A stretch of 24,362 nt of DNA from CAYJIX01 sp964370375. Its GTDB lineage: Bacteria; Desulfobacterota; Desulfovibrionia; Desulfovibrionales; Desulfovibrionaceae. The stretch lies in assembly GCA_964370375.1 (NCBI GenBank), contig CAYJIX010000034.1, positions 1 through 24,362 of the forward strand. The letters are read 5' to 3'. Each line of letters begins with the position of its first letter. Position 1 is the first letter of the stretch. Position numbers and translations under genes: made by a program. This document shows positions 14,717 through 23,500 of the stretch, one piece after another. The notes beneath the pieces are model-generated. The model worked only from the letters and a program-made list of their open reading frames with translations. It ran no database searches and was not told the DNA's origin.

Positions 14717-14913
14717 GTAAATCCTTATTCTATTAATTTTGGAACAGTTGATAGGTAAAGTTTTGTCTAAGGTTCATTACTACAGCACCTTTCTTTTTTT
14801 GGCAAGCATGGGGAAAAGATGGGAAATGTTTTTTTTAACTGTCGCACCGTTTTTTAGCATAAGGGTGGCGCAAATACACAACAAAATGCTAGTCACACAA
14901 TCGGTTACGTGTA

Positions 14914-15378
14914 TTATGGTAGCAAAAACACCATGGTGAACATGCCGCAAATTGCGTTAACGATACTTATAAACAATAATGGCAAGTAATGCTTTGTGCT
15001 TACACCAATAACAGCAAGCACCCTTCCCATATACTGTAATTGCGCGCCCATAAGAAATATTCCGGGAATAAGAATTGCAATGTCTGTACTGCTTAACAAG
15101 CCGTCAGTAAAAAGAGCCGCTGCAACGCCAACAGCTGCAACAGCAGAAAATAGCGTTGTAAGTAAAACTGTAATAGCGTCACCAGGTAGGCTAAATACAG
15201 CCATAACAGGTTCAAAAAATCTGCCGATAACTTCAAGAACATTCAAAACAGTTAAAAAATGGATCAATGCAAAGGCCAATACAACATTTGGCAAAAGGTG
15301 ATTTGTTGCAAGAACCCATCCTTTACGCATTCCGACAACAAAAACATCTATTACGCTTATATTTTGTGCAGTATTCAT
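14914..15378 (-). CDS. yjiG: YjiG-like membrane protein (nucleoside-recognition/SpmB-like)
   Basis: A 154-aa inner-membrane protein of about four or five helices (LPNVVLAFALIHFLTVL; AITVLLTTLFSAVAAVGVAA; IAILIPGIFLMGAQ; LPLLFISIVNAICGMF), with the Gate-domain features GMRKGWVLA near the N-terminus and LMGAQLQYMGRVL near the C-terminus. YjiG and YjiH are a conserved pair of related membrane proteins of unknown transport role. It begins 4 bases after yjiH with AAAGGA upstream of the ATG, so the two are coupled. Transport of a small metabolite is inferred from the family, not seen. Confidence 0.85.
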   Translation of the reverse strand: MNTAQNISVIDVFVVGMRKGWVLATNHLLPNVVLAFALIHFLTVLNVLEVIGRFFEPVMAVFSLPGDAITVLLTTLFSAVAAVGVAAALFTDGLLSSTDIAILIPGIFLMGAQLQYMGRVLAVIGVSTKHYLPLLFISIVNAICGMFTMVFLLP

Positions 15379-15382
15379 AGTG

Positions 15383-16045
15383 TTATCCTTTGTAAATCAC
15401 AGTTTTTGTATACAGCCTCATGATGTTCACTCCAACAACTTTATAAAACAGTATAACAGACAAAGGCATCATAATAGAAACAGTTAAAAAAGAAAAAACA
15501 GCCATGCCCGTGGTAAGGTAATTGACAATGGCAGCCCCTGCCGAAAATTGAAACGAAGCACACAACAGGCGTTCTTGTTCAGTGATGTGACCGTTTTCAA
15601 AAAGCTGCCGCGTCATTGCTGCACCTGCATCTGAGCTTTGCATACTGCTGATAAGGGTAAGGCCCACAATGCCGGGCAAACCCATGACAGGCCGTAAAAT
15701 GGGGGTAAGCATTTTTTGCGCAGCTTGCAATGCGCCAAAATGCGTGGCAACTTCAACAATTCCAAGGGCTAGCATGATGCCGGGAATGAGCGATAGGGAA
15801 AACAAAAAACCTTGTTTTGCGCCATAGCCACCCTTGCCGATAAAGTTTCCGCCTGAAATTTGACCATAATTGCCTATAAGTTCGCTCACATTAAAAGCGT
15901 CTAACCAATTGTCATTGTTTGAAAATACACCTGAGAAAAAGATCAAGGCAATGATCAGGGCCAGATAGCCTTTGAGCGATGTTTTTTCATAAATTTCAGA
16001 TACCTTAGCATCTAAACCTGTTTGTGGCTGCTTCGTTGTTTGCAT
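15383..16045 (-). CDS. yjiH: YjiH-like membrane protein
   Basis: A 220-aa inner-membrane protein with about five helices (LALIIALIFFSGVF; FLFSLSLIPGIMLALGIV; MGLPGIVGLTLISSM; GMAVFSFLTVSIMMPLSVI) and the conserved segment SMQSSDAGAAMTRQLFE of the nucleoside-recognition (Gate) domain. It is the partner of YjiG. GAAGG lies 5 bases before the ATG at 16045. It follows menE by 9 bases, so it is in the men operon by spacing; the physiological reason is unknown. Confidence 0.87.
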   Translation of the reverse strand: MQTTKQPQTGLDAKVSEIYEKTSLKGYLALIIALIFFSGVFSNNDNWLDAFNVSELIGNYGQISGGNFIGKGGYGAKQGFLFSLSLIPGIMLALGIVEVATHFGALQAAQKMLTPILRPVMGLPGIVGLTLISSMQSSDAGAAMTRQLFENGHITEQERLLCASFQFSAGAAIVNYLTTGMAVFSFLTVSIMMPLSVILFYKVVGVNIMRLYTKTVIYKG

Positions 16046-16054
16046 GTTTGCCTT

Positions 16055-17161
16055 CTAGTGTTGGTGTAAAAAATAGTCGTGTGCGATTTTTTTGGCGGTG
16101 TGCCTATCGGGTTTTCCAGAGCCTGTTAAAGGGAGCTGCCGCACAAGGATATGGGCTTTTGGGACTTGATATTTTGCAAGGCCAAGGCACAATTTCTTCC
16201 AATCAGGGCAGGGTGTTTCGGTTAGCAGCACGAGCTGTTCACCAAGTTCATCATGGGGGGCAGAGGTAAGCTGAAAAGCCATGGGAAGGGCATGCGACAG
16301 TTTTTCTTCCACTTCTTCTATTTGTATTTTTATGCCGCCGCTGTTCACAACGTTGTCCACCCTACCTAAAATCTGAAACCTGCCGTCATCCAATACCACG
16401 GCGCGATCGTTTGTTACAAGTGTGGTGTCGCAAATGCTTGGCGCATCAATGCAAAGACATTCGTTGTCTGAAAGAAAAACCGTAATGCCCTCAAAAGGCG
16501 TAAAAAAAGAGCTTGCATCCTTTGTATTGAGCCTGCGCAATGCTATGTGGGACAGGGTTTCTGCCATGCCATAGGTCAGCCAGACAGCGTTTGGAAAGTG
16601 AAAAAGCTCTTTTTCAAGTTTTGGCATGACAGCCATTCCGCCAAGTATAAGATGCTTTACGTTTTCTAGCCTTTTACGCTCTGTCGTATGTTTAAGAGTA
16701 CATGCAGCCTGTTGCGGCGTCATGGCTACAAAATCCGGTGAAAAATCTATGTCTTTCATGGGATATAATGAAGGCGGAACACAATAAAGATCCAAACCTG
16801 CAACAAGAGCACGCACTACAATCATTTTTGCGCCGATAAATTGTAATGGCATGCATAATAAAACACTTGCACCTTTTTTAAGCGACAAAAAAGAGCAAGT
16901 GCGCCGCGCGCTTTCCATCATGCTCTTTTTTTGTGCTTGAAAAACTTTACATAAGCCTGTGGAACCAGAGCTTTGTACTTCAATGGTGTCGCTGTCATTA
17001 AACCATTCTTGAAGAAAGGTGTATATATGCATGAGCGATGCGTCATCATTTGCTCGTGCAAGAATATCGTGTTTAAAATCATCAAGCGTTTCTTTTGAAT
17101 AGGCTTTGCCTTCAAAAGTAAAAACTTGCGCGTTATAATCAAAAATAAAGTCGTTATGCAT
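16055..17161 (-). CDS. menE: o-Succinylbenzoate-CoA ligase-like MenE (short form)
   Basis: MenE adenylates o-succinylbenzoate and joins it to CoA for menaquinone synthesis. The 368-aa length is well below the ~450 aa of E. coli MenE and matches the compact Bacteroidota type. Motifs: nucleotide loop SSGSTGLCK at 64-72 (the usual Pro before Lys is Cys), YGMAET at 197-202, GRVDNVVNSGG at 266-276 and the C-terminal catalytic K350 in LTGSGKPDR. The N-terminal domain is short. It starts 12 bases after menB, without a clear ribosome site, in the order menB-menE-yjiH-yjiG. Other acyl-CoA ligases share these motifs; the neighbour menB makes MenE the best call. Confidence 0.85.
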   Translation of the reverse strand: MHNDFIFDYNAQVFTFEGKAYSKETLDDFKHDILARANDDASLMHIYTFLQEWFNDSDTIEVQSSGSTGLCKVFQAQKKSMMESARRTCSFLSLKKGASVLLCMPLQFIGAKMIVVRALVAGLDLYCVPPSLYPMKDIDFSPDFVAMTPQQAACTLKHTTERKRLENVKHLILGGMAVMPKLEKELFHFPNAVWLTYGMAETLSHIALRRLNTKDASSFFTPFEGITVFLSDNECLCIDAPSICDTTLVTNDRAVVLDDGRFQILGRVDNVVNSGGIKIQIEEVEEKLSHALPMAFQLTSAPHDELGEQLVLLTETPCPDWKKLCLGLAKYQVPKAHILVRQLPLTGSGKPDRHTAKKIAHDYFLHQH

Positions 17162-17173
17162 AAAATAGTCGAT

Positions 17174-17995
17174 TTATGGAAATTTTGGATAGTCTTTAAA
17201 GTTTGGTTTACGTTTTTCTAAAAAGGCTTTGCCGCCTTCTTGCGCTTCTTCTGTCATATAATACAGCAAGGTTGCATCACCTGCCAGCTCTTGGATGCCG
17301 GCTTGCCCGTCAAGCTCGGCATTCAATCCGGCCTTTATCATGCGTAGGGCCATGGGGCTGTGCTCCATTAAGGTTTCGCACCAGGCAACGACTTCATCTT
17401 CAAGCTGGGCAAGAGGCACAACTTTGTTGACCAAGCCCATGTCAAGGGCTTCTTGCGCTGAATATTGCTTGCACATGAACCAGATTTCCCGTGCCTTTTT
17501 TTGACCCACAATGCGCGCAAGGTAGGATGAGCCAAAGCCCGCGTCAAAACTGCCAACCCGTGGCCCTGTTTGGCCAAATCTGGCGTTTTCAGAGGCAATG
17601 GTCATGTCGCACACCACATGCAGCACATGACCGCCGCCAATGGCAAAACCATTGACCATGGCAATGACAGGCTTTGGGAGCGAGCGTATCTGCTTTTGCA
17701 CATCCAAAATATTGAGCCGCGCAACCCCGTCTTTTCCAATATAGCCGCCATGGCCTTTCACATTCATGTCGCCGCCGCTACAAAAAGCCGTTTCGCCAAC
17801 ACCTGTGATGACGACAACGGCAATGTTTTGATCGTTGCGGCATATGCTTAAAGCTTCGCTCATTTCAGAAACTGTTGTTGGGGTAAAGGCGTTGCGGTAA
17901 CGATCCCTGTTTATAGAGATTTTTGCAATACCTTGAAAATATTCAAATAAAATTTCTTCGTACTCTTTGATCTTTTGCCATTGCCTTGTGTTCAT
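17174..17995 (-). CDS. menB: 1,4-Dihydroxy-2-naphthoyl-CoA synthase MenB
   Basis: MenB closes the naphthoquinone ring by converting o-succinylbenzoyl-CoA to DHNA-CoA (crotonase fold, hexamer). The 273-aa protein has the family signatures YRNAFTPTTV, FCSGGDMNVKGHGGY, NGFAIGGGHVLHVVCD (oxyanion hole), FGQTGPRVGSFDAGFGSSYL and the C-terminal RKPNFKDYPKFP. The Gly in GQTGPRV places it in type I (bicarbonate-dependent) MenB, as type II has Asp there. AAAGGAGG lies 6 bases before the ATG at 17995. From memory the sequence is very close to Bacteroidota MenB, which is unexpected beside Desulfovibrio-like genes. menF, D, C and A are not in the window. Confidence 0.96.
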   Translation of the reverse strand: MNTRQWQKIKEYEEILFEYFQGIAKISINRDRYRNAFTPTTVSEMSEALSICRNDQNIAVVVITGVGETAFCSGGDMNVKGHGGYIGKDGVARLNILDVQKQIRSLPKPVIAMVNGFAIGGGHVLHVVCDMTIASENARFGQTGPRVGSFDAGFGSSYLARIVGQKKAREIWFMCKQYSAQEALDMGLVNKVVPLAQLEDEVVAWCETLMEHSPMALRMIKAGLNAELDGQAGIQELAGDATLLYYMTEEAQEGGKAFLEKRKPNFKDYPKFP

Positions 17996-18002
17996 GTTCA
18001 GC

Positions 18003-18254
18003 CTCCTTTAGCGGCCTGTTGTCTGACTGTTGCAATGTGTGGGATTCATTTTTAAAGTTATGCTGTTTCAGCGTGCCAATACACACGATGTAAAATAGGT
18101 TTTTGTGCCGCGCTAGCTTGTTTTTAAAGATAAACTGCCCCGACGTGTTTGCCCTGTGCCTGTTGAAAAAAGGCGTTTGTCACAAATCGTTTTAGAAAAA
18201 GCTGCCATTGCAGTGCTGTAAGACTTCTTAAAAAATGCAAGGTGTAGAAAAGAA
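18003..18254. other. Gap between menI-like gene and menB
   Basis: About 250 non-coding bases. A weak minus-strand promoter (TTGGCA, then TTTAAA) may serve menB. I see no strong hairpin and no gene. Confidence 0.3.
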
Positions 18255-18707
18255 TTATTTTTTTTGCGTTGAAAGGATCATGTTGGTCACTCGTACGCTA
18301 GAAATAAGCCTGCCTTTTTCGTTGGTGATATCCACATTCCAAACATGCGTTGTACTACCTTTGTGCACAAAATGCGCGCTTGCAAGTAAACGCTCGCCCT
18401 TGTTTGCCGTTGCAATGTGGTTGCCTGACACGTGCAAACCTGTGGGGAATTCATGCTCCTTACAAAAAAAACGCGATGCGTATCCTGCAAGGCATTCTGC
18501 CAAAGCAAGCGATGCCCCGCCGCTCAACTTGCCAAACGGATGCAGGGTGCAATCGTCAACCAACATGCTGGCGGTAATGGGTAACATCTTGTGTTCATAC
18601 AAGGTTTCTATGGAAGATTGGGCAAAAGATACGCTGCCGTCTTGTGCAGGGGGCTCAACCTTATGAAGGTGTATGCCAAGCGCGGTTAAAATAGAGTTTG
18701 TTATCAT
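18255..18707 (-). CDS. Hotdog-fold thioesterase, probable DHNA-CoA thioesterase
   Basis: A 150-aa hotdog protein of the PaaI/MenI group, which releases DHNA from its CoA thioester after MenB. The core motif HPFGKLSGGASLALAEC (56-72) carries the catalytic acid E71 and the CoA-contacting loop; GLHVSGNHIATANKG (90-104) is the second signature. The usual His of HGG is Ser here (LSGG). The next gene on the strand is menB, 260 bases away, supporting the MenI role, but a general acyl-CoA thioesterase cannot be excluded. There is no clear ribosome site before the ATG at 18707. Confidence 0.78.
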   Translation of the reverse strand: MITNSILTALGIHLHKVEPPAQDGSVSFAQSSIETLYEHKMLPITASMLVDDCTLHPFGKLSGGASLALAECLAGYASRFFCKEHEFPTGLHVSGNHIATANKGERLLASAHFVHKGSTTHVWNVDITNEKGRLISSVRVTNMILSTQKK

Positions 18708-18887
18708 AAAAAATACAGCAAACGTTTGGTGCTTTCGTATTGTTATATAGGATTATGTATAAATTCTAAAACTTTTCAAAAGGTTATAATAAAAAACACA
18801 GCCTGTCAATGCTTTGGCATGCAGAGCGAAGCATGCTTTGGCACGCTTTAGTGCGTATAAAAGCAGGGCTTGATTGTTCCACGCTTT
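18708..18887. other. Short intergenic region with near repeats
   Basis: ATGCTTTGGCATGC at 18809-18822 recurs as ATGCTTTGGCACGC at 18833-18846 (13/14), and GCATGC arms at 18817 and 18831 can form a small hairpin downstream of yccF. No gene is seen. Confidence 0.4.
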
Positions 18888-19343
18888 TTATTTTTGCATG
18901 GCATCGAATCTTTTTCTATCATGTTGATATTGCGCCATGTCTGCAATATTGCCCGGGACGATCGTCATGCCAATGGGGCAAAGGGTTAATGCGGCAAGCT
19001 TAAGATGTTGCCACGCAAAGGGGATACCAATAATAGTTACCGCACAGGCAATGGCAGACAGCACATGCCCTATGGCAATCCAAAGCCCCGCCAAAAGAAA
19101 CCAAACAATATTGCCAATAAAACCCATGGCACCTGTGCCTATGTCCTGCGAACCTGTAAGGACGTCCCTGCGGATAGCCACTTTACCAAAGGGAAAAAAG
19201 GCAAACTTGCCAATGACAAAACAAGCCCTTCCCCAAGGAATACCAATAATAGAAACAAAAGCCAGCACACCAAAAAACCACCATAATAATCCGGTGAAAA
19301 CCCCACCAAGCACAAACCATAATACATTGCCAAGCAAACTCAT
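18888..19343 (-). CDS. yccF: YccF-family inner-membrane protein
   Basis: A 151-aa membrane protein with two copies of the YccF domain: the first with LGNVLWFVLGG and FVSIIGIPWGRACF, the second with IGNIVWFLLAGLWIAIGH and AVTIIGIPFAWQHLKLA. Four hydrophobic segments are visible. AAGGACAACAACA precedes the ATG. The biochemical role of YccF is not known; it is usually monocistronic, as seems the case here. Confidence 0.93.
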   Translation of the reverse strand: MSLLGNVLWFVLGGVFTGLLWWFFGVLAFVSIIGIPWGRACFVIGKFAFFPFGKVAIRRDVLTGSQDIGTGAMGFIGNIVWFLLAGLWIAIGHVLSAIACAVTIIGIPFAWQHLKLAALTLCPIGMTIVPGNIADMAQYQHDRKRFDAMQK

Positions 19344-19363
19344 TGTTGTTGTCCTTTCTTTAC

Positions 19364-19393
19364 ATTATAAACAAACAGTATAGTAGGCTATAC
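19364..19393 (-). promoter_or_regulatory. Candidate yccF promoter with palindrome
   Basis: On the minus strand TATAAT (complement of 19364-19369) lies about 20 bases before the start. The perfect inverted repeat GTATAG-TAGG-CTATAC at 19378-19393 covers the -35 region, where no good -35 hexamer is seen; it may be an operator. Confidence 0.4.
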
Positions 19394-19542
19394 GTTCATG
19401 ATGATGCGTACATTGTTTTTACATATTGAATCAGGCTTTTCCAACAGACTGTTAGGCGGCATTTATAACATCTATGCTTTTTTTACATTCCATTGGTATA
19501 TGTAACGTTATCTTGTTATCACAGCTGTATACGCATAAAAAG

Positions 19543-20160
19543 CTATTTGCACACTTCTGCGATAAGTGTTGATTCTGGCCTTGTTTCCAGTTGGCACAGC
19601 TCTGGATGTGCGCTTTTATAAATGACGCATTGTTGAATATGCCTTGCTCCTGCTTCTTTAAGGCGCCGTTCCAGCTCTTCCCAATCATAAAGCCATTTAT
19701 GTCCCCAAGCTCTGAAATTAATATTTAATAACTCTGCCTTGGTTTGTACAAAGCCAAGGCCATATTTTGTTAAAGATTTGCCGCATCGCTCCTTCCAGTT
19801 ATCATCAAGGTACACTTGAATGATTTTTTGCAAGTCAGGCATGGCTATGCGCATAACTCCACCTGGTTTTAAAACTCGTAAAAAATCTTGTAAAGCGCGC
19901 AGTCCTTCCTCTACGTTGAGGTGTTCTAAAAAATGTTCATTATAGATAAAATCAACAGAGTTATCATTAAAAGGAAGCGGATTGCGCAAGTCAAAATTCA
20001 AATCAAGCTTTGCTATATTATTGTCTGAATTATTGTCGATATTTATCCAGCCTTCAAAATAGTTTTGTCCGCAGCCGATATGCAATTTTACAGCTTTTGC
20101 CTTTTGAATGATAGGAAAAAGCTGTGCTAATTTTTTTCTGTTTTCTGCTTCTTGTGTCAT
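19543..20160 (-). CDS. SAM-dependent methyltransferase (class I)
   Basis: A 205-aa Rossmann-fold methyltransferase. Motif I is VKLHIGCGQNYFEGWINID (about 24-42, with the SAM-binding GCGxN), followed by LPFNDNSVDFIYNEHFLEHL (about 62-81) and LKPGGVMRIAMPDL (about 97-110), the post-II/III region of the Methyltransf_11 group. Proteins with this EHxLEHL form are common near glycan and envelope genes, but no such cluster is here, so the substrate is unknown. The ATG at 20160 has AAGG just upstream. It is 380 bases from the autotransporter and has its own orientation and spacing, so probably a separate transcript. Confidence 0.88.
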   Translation of the reverse strand: MTQEAENRKKLAQLFPIIQKAKAVKLHIGCGQNYFEGWINIDNNSDNNIAKLDLNFDLRNPLPFNDNSVDFIYNEHFLEHLNVEEGLRALQDFLRVLKPGGVMRIAMPDLQKIIQVYLDDNWKERCGKSLTKYGLGFVQTKAELLNINFRAWGHKWLYDWEELERRLKEAGARHIQQCVIYKSAHPELCQLETRPESTLIAEVCK

Positions 20161-20377
20161 GGCCTTATTGTCTTGTTTTATTCTTGACCATATGCATCTT
20201 TTTTTATTTTACAAATGGCAAGTGCTGGTGGGTGCTTTTTTATCATTGCCTGATGTTTAGGGTGTTTTTGTGTGCGGATAAACGCCAGCAAAATGATGAT
20301 GCATTTCACCTAAATTAGCAATAGTTTTGTCAAATGCTAACCCCTTTTTCTCCTTTTTCATCAAACGACAGTATACA

Positions 20378-20416
20378 AAAGAAAAACCGCAAATCCGTGT
20401 CTACAGGGTTTGCGGT
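20378..20416 (-). terminator. Intrinsic terminator of autotransporter
   Basis: On the minus strand ACCGCAAACCC pairs with GGATTTGCGGT (11 bp, one wobble) and is followed by TTTTTCTTTTG. It lies about 120 bases past the autotransporter stop. Confidence 0.8.
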
Positions 20417-20489
20417 CAAATTTGAAGCTGTTTGTTGTTACTTATGGCGGAGGAGGGGGAGATTGCTTTTTTCAACGTAATTTTTGTTT

Positions 20490-20533
20490 CACTCCTCTGA
20501 AAAACGTACTTTCATGCGGTTTTTAGAGGAGTG
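20490..20533. repeat. Long hairpin, REP-like, 3' of autotransporter
   Basis: CACTCCTCTGAAAAACG pairs with CGGTTTTTAGAGGAGTG (17 bp with one mismatch and one wobble). The core (ctgaaaaacgtactttcatg plus cggttttt) is nearly the same as that of the hairpin at 23919-23946, so the two flank the autotransporter gene. A shared dispersed repeat is likely. Confidence 0.6.
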
Positions 20534-20538
20534 CTATG

Positions 20539-23500
20539 TTAAAACTCAAAGGTAAAAACAGCGTTGAGTGTATGCCCCATTTCGTGTGTTGAAGCTAATA
20601 CATTATAGTTCAAGCCCATGCTAAAATCATCCTTTGCAACTTTTAAACCTGCTCCACCTTTAAAGGCTACGCGATCTGTATTTTGCAGAGTATACGTAAA
20701 TGTAGCAGAACCGTCAGCTGAGCTGGCACTGCCGATGGTGTCTAAGTCCCCCATGGTGAGCACAACGCCAAGGTCAAGCTTTGGGGAAAAAATCCAGCCG
20801 CTTTGGCTTGTTATCTCTTTTGCCAGACTCACCCCCGCAAGGAAAGAGCAAAGGCCTTGGCCATCATCATTCATGATCATGCCATCGTTTTCTATAGAAT
20901 ACTCATCTGTTTGCACATATGTATAGCGCGCACTTAGATATGGGGTCACATCTACAAAATCGTTATAAGAGGTGTATTCTGCTCTGACCCCTGCTGTCCA
21001 CACTGTGCTTGTGGTGTCGGCAGTAAGGTTCGTTTGCATGCTTGCCGGCAACTCTTGGTTCACCTCACCATACACGTTACTTAATCCCACATCTGCCAAC
21101 AAGGCAAGATTTCCATTATACAATCCGCCGTATAATGACACATTCCAAAATTCAAAATCATTTTTTGTTGTAGTAAAATCGCCTTGGCTATATGTGTGGC
21201 CAGAGCCTACGTTAAAAGCAAGCCCAAGGCGATACTTTTCATCAAACGTATAATCACCGCCAAGGCTTAATCCACCAAGGTCTGTATTGCGGCTATGTTC
21301 AAAGTTGCCAATTTCATACCCATTTGTGGTAGTATGCATAAAAAGAGGGCTTAACCATAAGGCAAAGCCATTTTGTATGTTGCTCTCTTCTATAGGCGAT
21401 CCGGCGGGAAGGCCGGCGTTGTCTGTATTTTCTACTGTCTTATGCATGGTAACAACAGGCTCTTCACCCTTGGTAGTGCCAAAATCCCTACTACCAAGAC
21501 GGGTTTGCACGCTATTTGCACTTGCAAGGGCAATATCTTGGCCGGTCTTATTGAGCCCTGCCAAATAGCTTAGGTGCAAAATCCCTTCTATGGTGTTTGT
21601 GGCTAGCATAGGATTATCACGCCCTATATAACGGGTATCAGCAGCGCGAGAAAGCAGGAGCGAGCCCGTATGTAGCGTATCCACATCGGCATTTGTATGA
21701 GACAAAAAGTCTGCAACACTGCTTTGCATGTGCACATAATCTTCCAAAATACCAGCAGAGCTATTATGATCTATTGTAACGCTGAATGTTCCAGTGTCAA
21801 AGTCAAAAGAACTTGTTGTGATTTGCTGTAATGATGTTGGACTGGTATACGTAAGGTTAGAATCGCTCCAACCGGACGTAGGTATGTACCTTGTAAAACC
21901 TTCAGCAATAGTAACGCTTGAACCTGTGGGCGCTGTGCCTACAAGATTAAGCTTTGCATCATCGTCAATATATAAATATCCACCCGAACTGACTACGACA
22001 GGGCCGTTATCAATGGGCGCTTCAAAAATGCTTCCTTCACCAAAAAATGCATTTCTGGTATAGATGATCCCCGAAAAATCTTGCCCATCATGTGTGGTAG
22101 AGCCCATGCGTAACGTGCTGTTTTCTAAGCGTAAAGTTTTAACCTCTGAAATGGTGTTGTTGAGCATAAAAACGTTATTTTCGCTATTGTTTCCGCTAAT
22201 ATTTACATCATAAAAATCAATACCGTTGGATCTTATGCTATCGTTCATTATAAAGCCGCCAGTGCCCAGCATGGCAAAATTTAAGCTTACAAACAAATCA
22301 TGGTTGCTATCGTCCACATATATGGCATTGTAGCCGGAGCTGTCCGTATTGCCGCTAAAAATATTGACTCTATTATCTGCTTGAAAGTCTAAATCTCTGT
22401 TGGTCCATATGGCACCACCAGCGCCGGTAGCACCTGTGGTTTTATTATTTATAAAACTTGCGTCAAGGGCATATATCTGCGCCTGTTCACCATTGGAAGC
22501 TGAAAAATTATATAAAGCACCCCCCCCATCCATGGCACTATTTCCAACAAAAATGCCATTAAGAGCGTTAATAAAACCCCTATTGATAAGAGCACCGCCA
22601 GCATGATTAGCAGTATTACCAATGAAGCTAGCGTCAATAGAGTCTATGACGCCTCTGTCACCATTAAAAATAGCTCCGCCTCCGGGGAGATAGGGAGTCG
22701 ATAGGCTATCGTCTTTTACGTCTAATGACTGATTGGCTATGAAGATACCTTCAATCGAATGAATGTAGTTGTTGCTATTATTAAATACAGCTCCACCGAA
22801 TTGCTTGGCGCTATTACCTATAAATAGACCTTCAATGGAGTCCAGTGTTGCAGCGTTTGCAACGGCTCCACCATGTGCTAGGCTAGTATTGCCTATAAAT
22901 ACACCGTTTATTAAGCTATTATTACCATATTGAACGTAAATCGCTCCGCCATTATTAGTAGCAGAATTACCTATAAATGTTCCGCTAGCAGTAATATTAT
23001 TAACCCCCCAAAGGGTAATGGCTCCGCCCAGTGCACCAGCAGTATTAGCTATGAAGGTCCCATCAATGTTTACATTGTCGGTATTAACTTCAATAGCTCC
23101 ACTACGAGTAGCGGAAGTAAGCCCATAAAAAACGTCACCGCTAATGTTGGTGGTAAGAGCACCTATACGGGCTGAAGAAAGGCTGGGGGCAGTTACTGTA
23201 TAGGCTACATTTTCACCGGCTATATCCATAGAAAAATCATGCAAACCACCGCTGCCGGAAGCTATGGTATAATTGGGGTTATCTTGCAGTATCAGGGCAT
23301 TAGCTAGACTTACAGGAGTAGTAAACGTCGCTGTGCTGCCAGGGCCTGCTTTAAACAAAAAGCCAAAATTGGTGCTTATGTCATTTTTCAGCAAATCAAA
23401 AGTGGTGTAATAATCGGTATTTTCTTTTGTTTCTTCAATCACATAATAATCGCTGCTGGATAGGCTTGCCGCATGGGCATTGAGCAAGGGGGCAAGAGCA

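Larger units (their letters stand above)
20161..20538. other. Intergenic region between methyltransferase and autotransporter
   Basis: It contains the autotransporter terminator (20378-20416) and a long hairpin (20490-20533), listed separately. I see no gene. Confidence 0.5.
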
